A stretch of DNA of 64,000 bases. It comes from Nocardioides immobilis (GTDB taxonomy: Bacteria > Actinomycetota > Actinomycetes > Propionibacteriales > Nocardioidaceae). The position numbers and the translations under genes are program-made. The stretch spans positions 1-64,000 of the forward strand of contig NZ_QXGH01000030.1 of assembly GCF_003515065.1 (NCBI RefSeq), given 5' to 3'. The number at the start of each line of letters is the position of its first letter. The stretch's first letter is position 1. Of the stretch, positions 26,571 through 34,594 are shown in pieces. Under the pieces are notes generated by a model that made no database searches, had not been told where the DNA came from, and saw only the letters and a list, made by a program, of their open reading frames with translations.

Positions 26571-27008
26571 TCAGGTGCCCTGCACCCGCCCCCGGGCGCA
26601 CCCGACGATCGCGGCGAGGTCGAGACCGTACGTCGGACCGGTCGTCTGCCCGTAGGCCTCCAGCCGGCCCGCTGCGCGCTCGACGAGCCTCGAGGCCCCC
26701 ACGGCGTTCCCGCGCTCGTGGTGGGTCAGCCCCACGCACAGCTGGGCCAGTCCCTGCCACAGCTCCCGCTCCTCGGCCGGGCACGACTTCCACCTGACCT
26801 CGAGGGCCTCGTGCGCCGCGAAGGGACGCCCGTCGTCCAGCAGACGACGGGCGTAGGCCAGCGTCTCGTCCGGCGGAAGCGGTTCCTCGGAGATGGGCTC
26901 GACGCCCGTTGCGCCGTACGGCAAGGGACGGCCGAGCGCGTCGCGTGGCCGCGCCTGCTGTGCTCGCCCCTGCTCGTTGCGATCGCGATCGGCGGGCGCC
27001 TGGTCCAT
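26571..27008 (-). CDS. DUF309 domain protein
   Basis: 145 residues from the ATG at 27008 (GTG at 27017 possible). The DUF309 core reads FAAHEALEVRWKSCPAEERELWQGLAQLCVGLTHHERGNAVGASRL, with the conserved H-E-x-W-E-like pattern (HEALEVRW) and a long helix. The function of the family is unknown. The preceding region 27018-27080 holds nothing recognisable. Confidence 0.82.
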   Translation of the reverse strand: MDQAPADRDRNEQGRAQQARPRDALGRPLPYGATGVEPISEEPLPPDETLAYARRLLDDGRPFAAHEALEVRWKSCPAEERELWQGLAQLCVGLTHHERGNAVGASRLVERAAGRLEAYGQTTGPTYGLDLAAIVGCARGRVQGT

Positions 27009-27080
27009 GCCGCCCACCCTACGGATCCCGAGGAGGAGCGCTGCGACGCCTCGGTCAGCCCTGCCTCGTGAACACGTCGG

Positions 27081-27383
27081 TCATGTACAGCGCGCGCTGA
27101 TTCCTCGGTCAACTTGATCCACCGGCCTGAGTTGGCGGCGGATGGTGGCCTCGGTCTCCTTGAGTGAGATGGGCCTGGTCTTCCAGGTGCCTTCCAACGG
27201 GGAGGCGGCCGGTGCCTCCGACGTCGCGGTGGTGGTGCTTGCCCGGTCGTCGGGCGTCTCCGAGGTCGCAGTGGTGCTGGCCGGGTCGTCGCTCGCCCTG
27301 TCGTCGGGCTCCTCCGAGCAGCCGACGAGCAGCAGCGAGGTGGTCGCGACGATGACGGCCCACTCCCTGATCACGGTGTTCAT
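27081..27383 (-). pseudogene. Truncated lipoprotein gene
   Basis: 100 codons from the ATG at 27383 with AAGAGAAAGAG upstream. Signal peptide EWAVIVATTSLLLVGC (lipobox Cys22), then a Thr/Ser/Asp-rich linker with two imperfect copies of a DDRAS...TTATSE unit, then PLEGTWKTRPISLKETEATI, the beginning of a globular domain. In related actinobacterial lipoproteins this GTW motif opens a domain of roughly 100 residues; here the frame ends about 20 residues later in unrelated sequence. The promoter-proximal part is intact, so a short lipoprotein could still be made. Confidence 0.6.
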
Positions 27384-27595
27384 GACGATCTCTTTCTCTT
27401 GGGGTGTTGCACGGTGGAGGTCGCGTCCCGGACTTCGCGCCTGCCGGGGTTCGTGAGCCACCGGTCGCCGATGCGGACGGTCGGCGAGACCTCGTTGCCG
27501 CCGTTCACGTCGCGGACCCGGGCGGCACCGTCCTCGTCGTCCCGAAACCGAACGGAACGGTGGGGCACCCGGTGCAGGGTCAAGTCGATCCGCAG

Positions 27596-27904
27596 CCTGA
27601 TGCCGAACGGACATCCGGCTACGACGTCGTCTCGATCTATCAGGAAGCGGCGGCATCTGACGAGCAGATGGCAGAGACCCTGCGCTACGTCCTGGCCGCC
27701 CGCGAGCGCGAGATCCGCAAGCTCATCGACGTCCTCGCCCCGCGGCTCCGCCCGGACCTCACGGTCGACTCGGCCCTCGACCTCACGCTGGCGCTCACGC
27801 TGCCCGAGATCTACCACCTGCTCGTCGTCGAGCGGGGCTGGGACCACCTTCTGTACGAGACGTGGCTGGGCGACACACTGGTCAGCCAGCTCCTCCGGGA
27901 CTAG
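27596..27904 (+). pseudogene. C-terminal fragment of a TetR-family regulator
   Basis: The open frame from 27404 is only convincing from about 27596. There it reads IYQEAAASDEQMAETLRYVL, then AAREREIRKLIDVLAPRLRP, DLTVDSALDLTLALTLPEIY, and ends WLGDTLVSQLLRD. This is the typical ligand-binding C-terminal half of a TetR protein. The N-terminal helix-turn-helix is missing and the sequence before it is unlike any protein I recognise. It abuts the truncated lipoprotein, pointing to a deletion or recombination junction between 27384 and 27596. Confidence 0.65.
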
Positions 27905-27910
27905 GCGCGG

Positions 27911-28324
27911 TCAGTCCTCGGGCCGGCCACGCAGCCGCTTGGTCTCTCCTCGCCGCTTCTTCTGGTGGATCCGTCGCTGCTGGGAACCCTTCGACGGCTT
28001 GGTGGGAACCCGCGGCCGGGGCGGCGGCCTCATCGCTCCTTCGAGCAACTGAACGAGGCGGTCCTCCGCCGCACGGCGGTTGCGGAGCTGGGACCGGTGC
28101 TCGGCCGCGACGACCACGACCTGAGCGTCGAGACGGGTGAGCATCCGCTGCTTGAGCCGGTCGGGAAAGGCGTCCGAACCGGCGAGGTCGAAGGTCAGCT
28201 GCACCCGGGTGTCGGTGGTGTTGACGTTCTGGCCGCCGGGGCCAGAGGAGCGGGAGAAGCGCCAGGTCAGGTCGGCGTCCGAGATGACGTGGTCGCGGAC
28301 GATGATCGTCACGGACCTCATCAT
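27911..28324 (-). CDS. arfB: Alternative ribosome-rescue factor ArfB (peptidyl-tRNA hydrolase)
   Basis: 137 residues (MM start; ATG 28321 also possible). Release-factor-type catalytic motif SRSSGPGGQNVNTTDTRVQL contains GGQ, and the basic C-terminal tail KGSQQRRIHQKKRRGETKRL enters the mRNA channel of stalled ribosomes. Family members of about 140 residues (YaeJ/ArfB) hydrolyse peptidyl-tRNA on non-stop ribosomes. It diverges from the nitrilase gene with about 75 bases between starts. Confidence 0.93.
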   Translation of the reverse strand: MMRSVTIIVRDHVISDADLTWRFSRSSGPGGQNVNTTDTRVQLTFDLAGSDAFPDRLKQRMLTRLDAQVVVVAAEHRSQLRNRRAAEDRLVQLLEGAMRPPPRPRVPTKPSKGSQQRRIHQKKRRGETKRLRGRPED

Positions 28325-28399
28325 GCCTGCGACATCCCTTCTCGACGGGACCCGGCGCGGAGATCACACTGTGGAGAAACGCCGAGACTGGAGCAGGTC

Positions 28400-29320
28400 A
28401 TGGTCACCGTCGCCGCCGTACAGGCAACTCCCGTGTTCCTCGATCGAGAGGCGACCGCGGACAAGGTGTGCGCCCTGGTCAAGGAGGCCGCGGGCGCGGG
28501 CGCCGAGCTGATCGTCTTCGGGGAGTCCTTCATCCCCGCCTATCCGGACTGGGTGTGGCGCACCCCGGCGTGGAGCGACTCCGAGTTCGTCAAGCGCCTC
28601 TACGCCAACGCCGTGAATGTCCCCGGCCCCACCCTGCAACGCATCGCGGAGGCGGCAGCAGACGCGTCCGCGTACGTCGTGATCGGTGTGACCGAGATCG
28701 ACGGCGGCACGCTCTACAACACGCTCGTCTACATCGGCCCGGACGGAAAGGTCCTGCAGCGGCATCGCAAGCTCATGCCCACCGGCGGGGAACGGACGGT
28801 GTGGGGCATGGGCGACGGCTCCGAGCTCGGCGTGGTGAGCACGCCGTTCGGCGTTGTCGGAGGGCTGTTGTGCTGGGAGAACTACATGCCGCTGGCGCGG
28901 GCGGCGATCTACGCCCAGCACTGCGACATCTACCTCGCTCCGACCTGGGACACCAGCGACTCGTGGGTGGGCACGTTGCGCCACATCGCCAAGGAGGGCA
29001 GGCAGTTCGTCATCGGGGTCGCACCACTGCTGCGCGGGTCCGACGTCCCCGAAGACCTGCGCGGAACGCTCTACGGACTGGAGGACGACTGGATGTCGCG
29101 TGGTCTCACGACCATCGTGGCGCCCGGGGGCAAGGTCATCGGCGGACCGGTCGAGGAGGTGGAGGAGATCCTCTATGCCGACCTCGACCCGGCCGCCGTG
29201 CAGGAGCAGCGGAGGATGTTCGACCCTGTGGGTCACTACGCGCGGCCGGACGTCTTCACCCTTCACGTCGACACACGTGCGAAGAACCCGGTCGTCTTCG
29301 GCGGTGACGGGGGGACGTGA
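28400..29320 (+). CDS. Nitrilase family carbon-nitrogen hydrolase
   Basis: 306 residues; GAGCAGG lies 3-9 bases upstream of the ATG at 28400. Catalytic triad visible: Glu in LIVFGESFIPAYPDWVW, Lys in RHRKLMPTGGERTVWGMGDG, Cys in VGGLLCWENYMPLARAAIY. The FIPAYPDWVWR and CWENYMPL motifs are those of true nitrilases (aliphatic or aryl nitriles to acids) rather than amidases or ureidopropionases. The next gene is an Old Yellow Enzyme, but an operator palindrome lies between, so it may not share the transcript. Confidence 0.92.
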   Translation: MVTVAAVQATPVFLDREATADKVCALVKEAAGAGAELIVFGESFIPAYPDWVWRTPAWSDSEFVKRLYANAVNVPGPTLQRIAEAAADASAYVVIGVTEIDGGTLYNTLVYIGPDGKVLQRHRKLMPTGGERTVWGMGDGSELGVVSTPFGVVGGLLCWENYMPLARAAIYAQHCDIYLAPTWDTSDSWVGTLRHIAKEGRQFVIGVAPLLRGSDVPEDLRGTLYGLEDDWMSRGLTTIVAPGGKVIGGPVEEVEEILYADLDPAAVQEQRRMFDPVGHYARPDVFTLHVDTRAKNPVVFGGDGGT

Positions 29321-29351
29321 CCCGCGTCTCGCGGACGAGCCTGGCCAATTC

Positions 29352-29369
29352 CTATGCACTCGTGCATAG
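29352..29369. promoter_or_regulatory. Perfect palindromic operator upstream of the Old Yellow Enzyme gene
   Basis: CTATGCAC-TC-GTGCATAG, 8-bp arms with a 2-base centre, in an AT-rich patch 37 bases before the ATG at 29406. Its size and position suit a TetR-type dimer, and a TetR gene is second in this operon, so autoregulation is likely. Confidence 0.7.
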
Positions 29370-29405
29370 TTATCACGTTCGTGCGACCCGACCGGAAGGC
29401 CCGTG

Positions 29406-30674
29406 ATGGCCCACTCGCTCACCCCCACCGCCGACGCCCTGGCCGTCGACGCCCTCCACCAGCCGTTCACGCTGCCCAACGGCGCCGTCCTGCCGAACCG
29501 GCTGGCGAAGGCCGCGCTCAGCGAGAGCCTGGCGCGGCGGGACCACACGCCCGGCACCCGGATCAAGACGCTCTACCGTCGCTGGTCCGGGAACGGCGCC
29601 GGCCTGGTCGTCACCGGCAACGTGATGGTCGACCGCCGCGCCATCGGCGAGCCCGGCAACGTCGTGGTCGAGGACGACCGCGCTTTCGACGACCTGGTCG
29701 AGTGGGCCGACATCATCAAGTCCGACGGCGCCGTGGCCTGGGCCCAGATCAACCACCCCGGCCGGCAGGCGCCGCGGACCCTGACGCCGCGTCCGGTCGC
29801 TCCCTCACCGATCGCGCTCGACGGGAGCGCGGGGATGTTCGCCCAGCCGCGCGAGCTGACCCACGACGAGATCGAGGACATCATCCGGCGGTTCGCGACC
29901 ACGGCCGGGATCCTCGTGCGGGCCGGGTTCGACGGCGTCCAGATCCACGGCGCACACGGCTACCTGGTGAGCCAGTTCCTCTCGCCACTGGCCAACCAGC
30001 GCACAGACCACTGGGGCGGTACGCCGGAGAAGCGGCGCCGCTTCGTGATCGAGGTCGCTCGTGCGATCCGCGCGGAGATCGGCCCCGACGCCACGTTGGC
30101 GATCAAGCTCAACTCCGCCGACTTCCAGCGCGGCGGCTTCAGCGAGGACGAGTCGATCGAGGTCGTCCACGCGCTGGCGGCCGAGGGGATCGACCTGCTC
30201 GAGATCTCGGGCGGGACCTATTCCTCCGCGGCGATGCTCGGCGTCGACCCGTCGCTCAAGGAGAGCACGCGGCAGCGCGAGGCGTACTTCCTCGACTACG
30301 CACAGCGGGTCCGCGCCGAGCTGCCGACACTCCCCCTCATGCTCACCGGCGGCTTCCGCACGGCTGAGGCGATGAACGACGCCGTCACGAGCGGCGCGAT
30401 CGACATCGTCGGCCTCGGGCGACCGCTGACGGTCGAGCCCGACGTACCCGGCCAGCTCCTCGACGGCACCGCCACCGGCAGCGCCGTACGCCCGCGCCGC
30501 AGCGGCATCCGGGTCGTCGACAGCCTGACCGAGCTGACGGCGTACACCGTCCAGATGTGGCGGATGGCCGAGGGCAAGGCGCCGGCACCGCGCCGCCACC
30601 CGGCGTTCAACGTCGCCGCCTACCTGGTCCGCAACGGACGCGACAGCGTGCGCGTCGGCCGACGGGGGCTCTGA
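29406..30674 (+). CDS. NADH:flavin oxidoreductase / Old Yellow Enzyme family
   Basis: 422 residues, ATG 29406 with GGAAGG upstream. FMN-binding TIM barrel: LPNGAVLPNRLAKAALSESL, GLVVTGNVMVDRR, WAQINHPGRQAPR, GFDGVQIHGAHGYLVSQFLS with the substrate-anion-binding His-x-x-His pattern, WGGTPEKRRRF, and LMLTGGFRTAEAM. Reduces activated C=C bonds (enones, quinones) with NAD(P)H. No C-terminal iron-sulfur extension, so it is not a 2,4-dienoyl-CoA reductase. Seven bases before the TetR gene. Confidence 0.92.
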   Translation: MAHSLTPTADALAVDALHQPFTLPNGAVLPNRLAKAALSESLARRDHTPGTRIKTLYRRWSGNGAGLVVTGNVMVDRRAIGEPGNVVVEDDRAFDDLVEWADIIKSDGAVAWAQINHPGRQAPRTLTPRPVAPSPIALDGSAGMFAQPRELTHDEIEDIIRRFATTAGILVRAGFDGVQIHGAHGYLVSQFLSPLANQRTDHWGGTPEKRRRFVIEVARAIRAEIGPDATLAIKLNSADFQRGGFSEDESIEVVHALAAEGIDLLEISGGTYSSAAMLGVDPSLKESTRQREAYFLDYAQRVRAELPTLPLMLTGGFRTAEAMNDAVTSGAIDIVGLGRPLTVEPDVPGQLLDGTATGSAVRPRRSGIRVVDSLTELTAYTVQMWRMAEGKAPAPRRHPAFNVAAYLVRNGRDSVRVGRRGL

Positions 30675-30681
30675 GGACCTC

Positions 30682-31260
30682 GTGGCCCGGCGTCCCGACC
30701 CCGAGAAGCGCGACCGGATCGTCCGCACGACGCGCGACCTGCTGCGCCGTCGTGGGGTAGCCGGCACCACGATGCTCGAGGTGGTCGCCGAGGCCGGGGC
30801 CTCAAGAGGATCGCTGTACCACTACTTTCCCGGCGGCCGGTCCGAGATGGTCGAGGACGCAGTCCGCGGTGCCGTCGAGGAGTACACAGCCGGCATCGAG
30901 CTCCTGGCGGCGATGGACCCGGTCGAGGCGATCCCGTTGATCGTCGAGGTCTGGCGGGCCGAGGCCGAGGCGAGCGGCTACACCGCCGGCTGCCCGGTGG
31001 TCGCGGCCGCGCTCGGCGGCGAGAGCGAGCCGGCGGCCCGCGAGATCGCCGGTCGGGCCTTCGCAGACTGGACCGATGCCGTCTCGCGGATGCTGACCGG
31101 CGCAGGAGTCCCGGCCAGCCGGGCGGAGCCCCTCGCGACGCTCGCCTTGTCCGCCATCGAGGGTGCCGTCGTCATCGCCCTCGCGCAGCGGTCCAGCGAG
31201 CCGCTCGAGCGCGTCGCTCGTGAGCTGGTCACCCTCGTCGAAGCAGAGGTTCAACGCTGA
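30682..31260 (+). CDS. TetR-family regulator (LmrA/YxaF-like)
   Basis: 192 residues, GTG start. N-terminal HTH: IVRTTRDLLRRRGVAGTTML, EVVAEAGASRGSLYHYFPGG. The C-terminal part with GCPVVAAALGGESEPAARE resembles the LmrA/YxaF group of TetR proteins. Immediately downstream of the Old Yellow Enzyme gene, and the likely ligand-responsive repressor binding the palindrome at 29352-29369. Confidence 0.9.
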   Translation: MARRPDPEKRDRIVRTTRDLLRRRGVAGTTMLEVVAEAGASRGSLYHYFPGGRSEMVEDAVRGAVEEYTAGIELLAAMDPVEAIPLIVEVWRAEAEASGYTAGCPVVAAALGGESEPAAREIAGRAFADWTDAVSRMLTGAGVPASRAEPLATLALSAIEGAVVIALAQRSSEPLERVARELVTLVEAEVQR

Positions 31261-31275
31261 CCTCGTCGACCGACC

Positions 31276-32298
31276 TCAGTCAAAGATCCCGCTGTAGGCA
31301 TTGAGAGCCGGTTGCCCGCCAAGGTGCGCGTAGAGGACTGTCGAGTCCCGACCGATCTCGCCCGACGTGATCAGATCGATGAGTCCGGCCATCGACTTCC
31401 CCTCGTAGACAGGGTCGATGATCATGGCCTCGAGGCGGCCGGACAGCCGGATCGCCTCGATCGTCGACTCGACGGGAATCCCGTAGCGGTCCCCGGCCCA
31501 GCCCTCGAGCACGGTGATCTCCTCATCACGCAGATCCCGCCTGAGGCCGATGAGTTCTGCGGTGTGGCGGGCGATCCGGGCAACCTGGTCGCGGGTCTTC
31601 TCAAGGGTCGCGGAAGCGTCGATGCCGATCACCCGCCTGCGCCGACCTCCGGCGCTCTCTTCCAGCGCGGCGCAGCCGGCGATCATGCCGGCGTGCGTCG
31701 AGCCGGTGACGGTGCAGACGATGATCGTGTCGAAGAAGACACCGAGGTCCTTCTCCTGTGCGGCAACCTCGAAGGCCCAGTTCGCGAACCCGAGGCCACC
31801 GAGACGGTGTTCTGACGCACCGGCCGGGATGCCGTACGGCTTGCCTCCGGCCTTCTCCACCTCGGCGATGGCGTCCTCCCACGACGAGCGGATGGCGATG
31901 TCGAACCCGGCCGGGTCGAGGCGTACGTCGGCACCCATGATCCGGGACAGGAGGATGTTGCCGACCTTGTCGTTGACGGGGTCGTCCCAGTCGACCCACT
32001 TCTCCTGGACCAGACGGCAGTTGAGGCCGAGCTTCGCGGCAACGGCAGCCACCTGACGCGTGTGGTTGGACTGGAACCCGCCGATCGACACCAGCGTGTC
32101 GGCTCCCTGCGCGAGCACGTCGGGGACGATGTACTCCAGCTTGCGGACCTTGTTGCCACCGAAGGCGAGGCCGCTGTTGCAGTCCTCTCGCTTGGCCCAG
32201 ACCCGAGCGCCCCCGAGGTGCCGGCTGAGGCGGTCGAGAGGATGGACAGGGCTGGGTCCGAAGGTGAGCGGGTAGCGCTCGAAATCGTGAATGGACAT
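31276..32298 (-). CDS. acdS: 1-aminocyclopropane-1-carboxylate deaminase (AcdS)
   Basis: 340 residues (Pseudomonas AcdS 338). PLP-binding Lys in AFGGNKVRKLEYIVPD; SIGGFQSNHTRQVAAVAAKL; VTGSTHAGMIAG phosphate loop; ARHTAELIGL. The residues that separate deaminases from D-cysteine desulfhydrases (Glu295 and Leu322 in Pseudomonas) are kept as Glu299 in DPVYEGKSM and Leu326 in YAHLGGQPALNAYS. It converts ACC, the plant ethylene precursor, to 2-oxobutyrate and ammonia. 35 bases downstream of a GntR gene with AAGGAG before the start. Suggests a plant- or soil-associated lifestyle. Confidence 0.93.
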   Translation of the reverse strand: MSIHDFERYPLTFGPSPVHPLDRLSRHLGGARVWAKREDCNSGLAFGGNKVRKLEYIVPDVLAQGADTLVSIGGFQSNHTRQVAAVAAKLGLNCRLVQEKWVDWDDPVNDKVGNILLSRIMGADVRLDPAGFDIAIRSSWEDAIAEVEKAGGKPYGIPAGASEHRLGGLGFANWAFEVAAQEKDLGVFFDTIIVCTVTGSTHAGMIAGCAALEESAGGRRRRVIGIDASATLEKTRDQVARIARHTAELIGLRRDLRDEEITVLEGWAGDRYGIPVESTIEAIRLSGRLEAMIIDPVYEGKSMAGLIDLITSGEIGRDSTVLYAHLGGQPALNAYSGIFD

Positions 32299-32333
32299 CT
32301 GGATCTCCTTGGGGAGGCGAGCAACCCGAAGGG

Positions 32334-33008
32334 CTACTCGCTGGGCTCGCCGAGATCGGCGAGCAGGGGCTTCAACGTTTCCCAGGTCGCGTGAGAGACG
32401 GCGGCTGCTCCCTCGACGTCGCCGGCCTCGCAGAGGTCGACCAAGGTGTTGTGCAGACCGACCGAGTCCCGCCCGGACAGGGACGAGAAGCGAAGACGCT
32501 CGAGCCGCCGGAGCACCGGTGTGTACTGCTCCAGAACGGCCGCCAGCGCCGTGTTCCCGGCCGCGCGGACCGGGATGCCGTGGAATTCGTCGTCCGCGGC
32601 GATCGCCGCCTCGGCGTCTCCCTTCCGCACGGCCGCCGCGAACCGCTTGTTGGCCACGCGCATCGCGGCCAGATCAGCGGCCCGCAGCTGGGGCACGGCC
32701 TGCTCGACCGCGAGGCGGTGCATCATCGCCACCACCGACTGCGCGTCATGGATGGCGCGGGCATCCAGGCTCGCGACCATGGTCGAGCGACCGGGCGAGG
32801 CCTGCACCAGGCCCGCCTGCGCGAGTCGGAGCAGCGCTTCCCGCACCGGTGTCCGACTCACGCCCAGCCAGGTGGCCAGCTCCTGGTCCCGCAGCCGCTC
32901 CCCCGGCGTGAGCGTCCCGTCGACGATCGCATCGCGGAGGCGGGTGTAGACGTCGTCTCGGAGGAGGGTTCGCGGGGGCGCTGGCTCACTGATCGCCGGA
33001 ATCGGCAT
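32334..33008 (-). CDS. GntR-family (FCD-type) regulator of the acdS operon
   Basis: 224 residues from the ATG at 33008. N-terminal winged helix: LRDAIVDGTLTPGERLRDQE, LATWLGVSRTPVREALLRLA, QAGLVQASPG. All-helical FCD ligand domain follows with DDEFHGIPVRAAGNTALAAV-like metal/ligand residues. First gene of the acdS operon. The start codon lies at the edge of a 14-bp palindrome that overlaps the predicted -10 box, so it probably represses its own operon until an effector binds. Confidence 0.92.
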   Translation of the reverse strand: MPIPAISEPAPPRTLLRDDVYTRLRDAIVDGTLTPGERLRDQELATWLGVSRTPVREALLRLAQAGLVQASPGRSTMVASLDARAIHDAQSVVAMMHRLAVEQAVPQLRAADLAAMRVANKRFAAAVRKGDAEAAIAADDEFHGIPVRAAGNTALAAVLEQYTPVLRRLERLRFSSLSGRDSVGLHNTLVDLCEAGDVEGAAAVSHATWETLKPLLADLGEPSE

Positions 33009-33044
33009 GCAATATATTGCACACAGTACGCCGACTGGTGTCAA
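33008..33044 (-). promoter_or_regulatory. gntR-acdS promoter with operator at the start codon
   Basis: On the minus strand: TTGACA (33044-33039), a 17-base spacer, TGCAAT (33021-33016) as -10, and the perfect palindrome TGCAATATATTGCA (33021-33008), whose last base is the first A of the ATG. The -10 to start distance implies a leaderless message, so binding to the palindrome would block both polymerase and ribosome. Confidence 0.75.
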
Positions 33045-33082
33045 GGGCTGTTCGCGTTCGACCGCTGGGCGCCAGGTTCGAG

Positions 33083-34594
33083 CTACGACGCGGCCGCCGC
33101 CCCCTCGAACCGGTAGTCGTCGAGGTCGAACCGGCTGCTCGTCCACATCGTCTCCAGCGTGGGCGAGGGCCGGAACGGCACGTCGCCGTTGGCGTCGAAG
33201 TAGTAGCTGTTGGCGGTCTGGCACGAGGGCTGGAAGAAGACCTGGTGCCGCCTCCGGCCGAGGACCTGCTCGAAGTAGCGGGCGTTGGCCTCGGGCGTGA
33301 CCTCGACCCGGGTCGCACCGGTACGGCGGGCGCGGCGCAGGCAGCGCACGATGTGGGTCATCTGGGTCTCGATCAGGTTGAAGTACGACGAGCCGTTGTA
33401 GCCGTAGGGACCGAGGATCGCGAAGAAGTTCGGGAAGCCCGGGACGCTGACGCCCTGGTAGGCCTGGAACCGGTGCTCCTCCCACCACTTCTCGAGGTCC
33501 ACGCCGCCGACGCCGGTCACCGAGAAGGCCGGCATGTTGCCCTTCTCGAACACCTTGAAGCCGGTGGCCAGCACGAGTACGTCGACCTCGTGCTCGGTCC
33601 CGTCCGCGGTGCGGATGCCGGTCGGCGTGATCTCGTCGATCGGAGCTGTCTCCAGGAAGACGTTCTCGCGGTTGAACGCCTGGAGGTAGGCGTTGGAGAA
33701 GCTCGGCCGCTTGCAGCCGAGGGCGTACCTCGGCGTGAGCTTCTCGCGCACCTCAGGATCCTTGACGGCGCGGCGCAGGTGGTTGAGCCCGACCCGCTCC
33801 CCCACGCCCGCCACCGGCAGCACGTCGTGGAAGTGGGCGGCCAGCGGGAAGGTCAGCTCGACGAACGTCTGGCTGACCAGCCGGCTCACGCGCTTGGTGC
33901 CGGGGACCCGCATCGCCAGCCGCACCGGCAGCGGCAGCGCGGAGTCGAGCTTCGGCAGGCACCAGATCGGGGTGCGCTGGAAGACGGTCAGGTGCTCGAC
34001 CTCGTGTGCGATCGACGGGATCGTCTGCACCGCGGACGCGCCGGTGCCGATCACGGCCACCCGCTTGCCGGCGAGGTCGACGTCGTGGTCCCAGCGCGCG
34101 GTGTGCATGACGGTGCCGGCGTAGGTCTCGATGCCGGCGATCTCCGGCAGCTTCGGCTGGGTGAGGACGCCGGTGGCGCCCACGACGTGACGGGCGGTGA
34201 TGGTGTCGCCGTCCGCGGTCCCGAGCCGCCAGAAGTCGCCCTCCTCGTCGAAGGCCGCCGAGACGATCCGCGTGTTGAGCCGGGTGCGCCGGCGGACGTC
34301 GTACTTGTCGACGCAGTGCTCGGCGTACGCCTTCAGCTCGCGGCCCGGCGCGTAGACCCGCGACCAGCCGGCCATCTGCTCGAAGGAGAACTGGTAGCTG
34401 AACGACGGGATGTCGACCGCCACCCCCGGGTAGGTGTTCCAGTGCCAGGCGCCGCCGACGCCGTCGCCGTCCTCGATCATCAGGTAGTCGCCGAACCCCG
34501 CCTTCTCGAGCAGGATCGCGGCGCCGATGCCGGAGAAGCCGCCGCCGATGATGGCGACCTCGTGGTCGAGGGCGCACTCGGGTGTCACGGTCAT
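33083..34594 (-). CDS. Flavin-dependent monooxygenase, Baeyer-Villiger type
   Basis: 503 residues from the ATG at 34594, with GAGAGGAA upstream. FAD motif EVAIIGGGFSGIGAAILLEK, GVGGAWHWNTYPGVAVD, BVMO fingerprint TYAGTVMHTARWDHD (Tyr where Phe is usual), NADPH motif VAVIGTGASAVQ, VLVLATGFKVFEKG. Converts ketones to esters or lactones, or oxygenates heteroatoms. With the neighbouring SDR and esterase it forms a ketone-to-ester-to-acid route. It overlaps the upstream half-monooxygenase gene by ATGA. Confidence 0.9.
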   Translation of the reverse strand: MTVTPECALDHEVAIIGGGFSGIGAAILLEKAGFGDYLMIEDGDGVGGAWHWNTYPGVAVDIPSFSYQFSFEQMAGWSRVYAPGRELKAYAEHCVDKYDVRRRTRLNTRIVSAAFDEEGDFWRLGTADGDTITARHVVGATGVLTQPKLPEIAGIETYAGTVMHTARWDHDVDLAGKRVAVIGTGASAVQTIPSIAHEVEHLTVFQRTPIWCLPKLDSALPLPVRLAMRVPGTKRVSRLVSQTFVELTFPLAAHFHDVLPVAGVGERVGLNHLRRAVKDPEVREKLTPRYALGCKRPSFSNAYLQAFNRENVFLETAPIDEITPTGIRTADGTEHEVDVLVLATGFKVFEKGNMPAFSVTGVGGVDLEKWWEEHRFQAYQGVSVPGFPNFFAILGPYGYNGSSYFNLIETQMTHIVRCLRRARRTGATRVEVTPEANARYFEQVLGRRRHQVFFQPSCQTANSYYFDANGDVPFRPSPTLETMWTSSRFDLDDYRFEGAAAAS

